Assembly: GCF_014334055.1 (NCBI RefSeq)
Contig: NZ_CP060490.1
Location: 2,604,001 to 2,668,000, forward strand
DNA: 64,000 nucleotides
Origin: Oscillibacter hominis
GTDB lineage: Bacteria > Bacillota > Clostridia > Oscillospirales > Oscillospiraceae
Reading direction: 5' to 3'
Part shown: positions 63,180 to 64,000 of the stretch, piece after piece
How positions within the stretch are numbered: the first letter of the stretch is position 1
Layout: every line of letters starts with the position of its first letter
Notes under the pieces: generated by a model
Databases searched by the model: none
What the model was told of the DNA's origin: nothing
The model's input: the letters and a program-made list of their open reading frames with translations, nothing else
Position numbers and translations under genes: made by a program

Positions 63180-63901
63180 AGCCTCACCTCCTCATGGACG
63201 GATCGGCGGCAGACATAGGACGCGCCCTGGTCGGCGATGGTGCGAAAGGTTTCCTTGTCAATGGGCCGGAATTTGATGTACTCTCCGGCCCGGAGCAAAA
63301 TGGGCTCCGGCCGGGCGGGATCATAGAGGGAGACCGGGGTGCGGCCGATCAGCTGCCATCCGCCGGGGGAGGCCACGGGGTAGACGCCGGTCTGGCTTCC
63401 GGCGATGCCCACGCTGCCAGCCGGGATGCGCAGCCTGGGCGTCTCCAGCCGTGGCGCGGCAATGGCCGGGTTCAGGCCTCCTAAGTAGGGGAAGCCTGGG
63501 GTAAAGCCCAGCATATAGATGAGGTATTCCGCCTCACTGTGGAGGGCGATGACCTCCTGTTCCGTTTTCCCGGCGTATCGGGCCACGGTGCCCAGGTCCG
63601 GCCCGGATTCACCGCCGTAGAGCACTGGCAGTTCCACCACCTCGCCCGGGAAGGCCGCGTCCGTGTCCAGGGCGGCGGCAAGCTCCCGCAGCCGTGCCAC
63701 CAGCGGGCCGAACAGGATTTGGCAGGGGTCGTAGTGGATGGTGAGGGAGCAGTAGGCGGGCACTGTCTCCCGAATGCCGGGAATGCCGCTGTTCTCAACG
63801 GCCGTCTGCATCGACCGCACCCGGGCGTTGATCTCAGGGGAAATCGCATCGCCTAACTCCACGGTGACGGCGCTGTCGCCCGCGGGTAAAAACCGTTCCA
63901 T
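63176..63901 (-). CDS. pxpB: 5-oxoprolinase subunit B
   Basis: 241 residues of the KipI/AHS1 type: FLPAGDSAVTVELGDAISPEINARV, PAYCSLTIHYDP, ELPVLYGGESGPDLGTVARYAG, YLIYMLGFTPGFPYLGGL and PAGSVGIAGSQTGVYPVASPGGWQLIGRTP. AAGGAGG upstream of ATG 63901, and only 11 bp from the end of pxpA, so one operon. KipI-like proteins can also inhibit kinases, but the pxp neighbours settle the assignment. Confidence 0.95.
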   Translation of the reverse strand: MERFLPAGDSAVTVELGDAISPEINARVRSMQTAVENSGIPGIRETVPAYCSLTIHYDPCQILFGPLVARLRELAAALDTDAAFPGEVVELPVLYGGESGPDLGTVARYAGKTEQEVIALHSEAEYLIYMLGFTPGFPYLGGLNPAIAAPRLETPRLRIPAGSVGIAGSQTGVYPVASPGGWQLIGRTPVSLYDPARPEPILLRAGEYIKFRPIDKETFRTIADQGASYVCRRSVHEEVRL

Positions 63902-63912
63902 CCGCCGCCTCC

Positions 63913-64000
63913 TTATAAGACCACCCGGCTCAGGGGGACAATCGCCACGCCCCGGCGCTCCAGAGCGGAGCGGATGGAGCGGGCAAACTCCAGGGCCGAC
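63913..64000 (-). CDS. pxpA: 5-oxoprolinase subunit A (LamB/YcsF family), C-terminal end only
   Basis: Only the last 28 codons are inside the window: SALEFARSIRSALERRGVAI then VPLSRVVL and TAA (63915-63913). This resembles the C-terminus of LamB/YcsF proteins, and the position just before pxpB fits PxpA. The start and catalytic part lie beyond 64000. Confidence 0.75.
   Translation of the reverse strand, partial: SALEFARSIRSALERRGVAIVPLSRVVL

Overview
The window looks like chromosomal DNA of an anaerobic, high-GC Firmicute of the Oscillospiraceae type (Flavonifractor, Lawsonibacter or Intestinimonas-like). This is an inference from five signs: a pyruvate:ferredoxin oxidoreductase, Gram-positive wall genes (murT-gatD), S-layer-homology (SLH) surface proteins, a T-box leader, and strong AGGAGG-type ribosome sites. 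No rRNA, tRNA, CRISPR array or phage block was seen. Most six-frame ORFs on the opposite strand are GC-driven shadows and are left out.

Region 1 (1-9.6 kb): a truncated comM-like gene, then one operon that encodes all seven shikimate steps to chorismate plus chorismate mutase/prephenate dehydratase and an aminotransferase, so E4P + PEP could reach phenylalanine from one transcript. A sigma-A promoter is followed by a 29-codon Phe/Tyr-rich leader peptide and an intrinsic terminator, which is an attenuator. Region 2 (9.6-10.9 kb): an AT-rich islet with two small HTH regulators and a SLOG-family gene, partly bounded by a perfect 35-bp direct repeat. Region 3 (10.9-24.3 kb): a TrpB2-type gene behind a Trp-specific T-box, nifJ, an S41 protease, a DUF4230 gene, an EamA transporter, a GGGtGRT/Fe-S-scaffold pair, and a DUF4914 PEPCK-like gene.

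Region 4 (24.4-35.0 kb, minus strand): an operon of a metallophosphoesterase, mnmG, a cyclase-family hydrolase, murT and gatD; then a marR-ABC ATPase-giant FtsX permease operon. Region 5 (35-40.9 kb): a 27-codon gene with its own promoter and terminator, trmO, a FAH-family gene, and an ABC importer operon. The importer also sits behind an aromatic-rich leader peptide and terminator, so synthesis and uptake of aromatic amino acids appear to share the same control logic. Region 6 (40.6-52.1 kb): pyrG with a structured leader, an M24 peptidase, a CBS/DRTGG pyrophosphatase, a gntR-ABC operon, a Ktr/Trk potassium system, a YitT protein, and two nucleoside phosphorylases.

Region 7 (52.1-59.9 kb) is the most striking part. 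Two paralogous SLH surface-protein genes share an almost identical promoter, long 5' UTR, signal peptide and SLH modules. A large serine recombinase lies between them, and a 58-bp inverted repeat (one mismatch) brackets the first SLH gene plus the recombinase. This looks like an invertible S-layer cassette. Region 8 (59.9-64 kb): a DUF3870 gene and a DUF4392 D-glutamate-cyclase-like gene with a terminator-bearing leader, convergent with DUF1445-pxpC-pxpB-pxpA. Together these form a D-glutamate/5-oxoproline module whose two cyclase parts are fused in animal DGLUCY.
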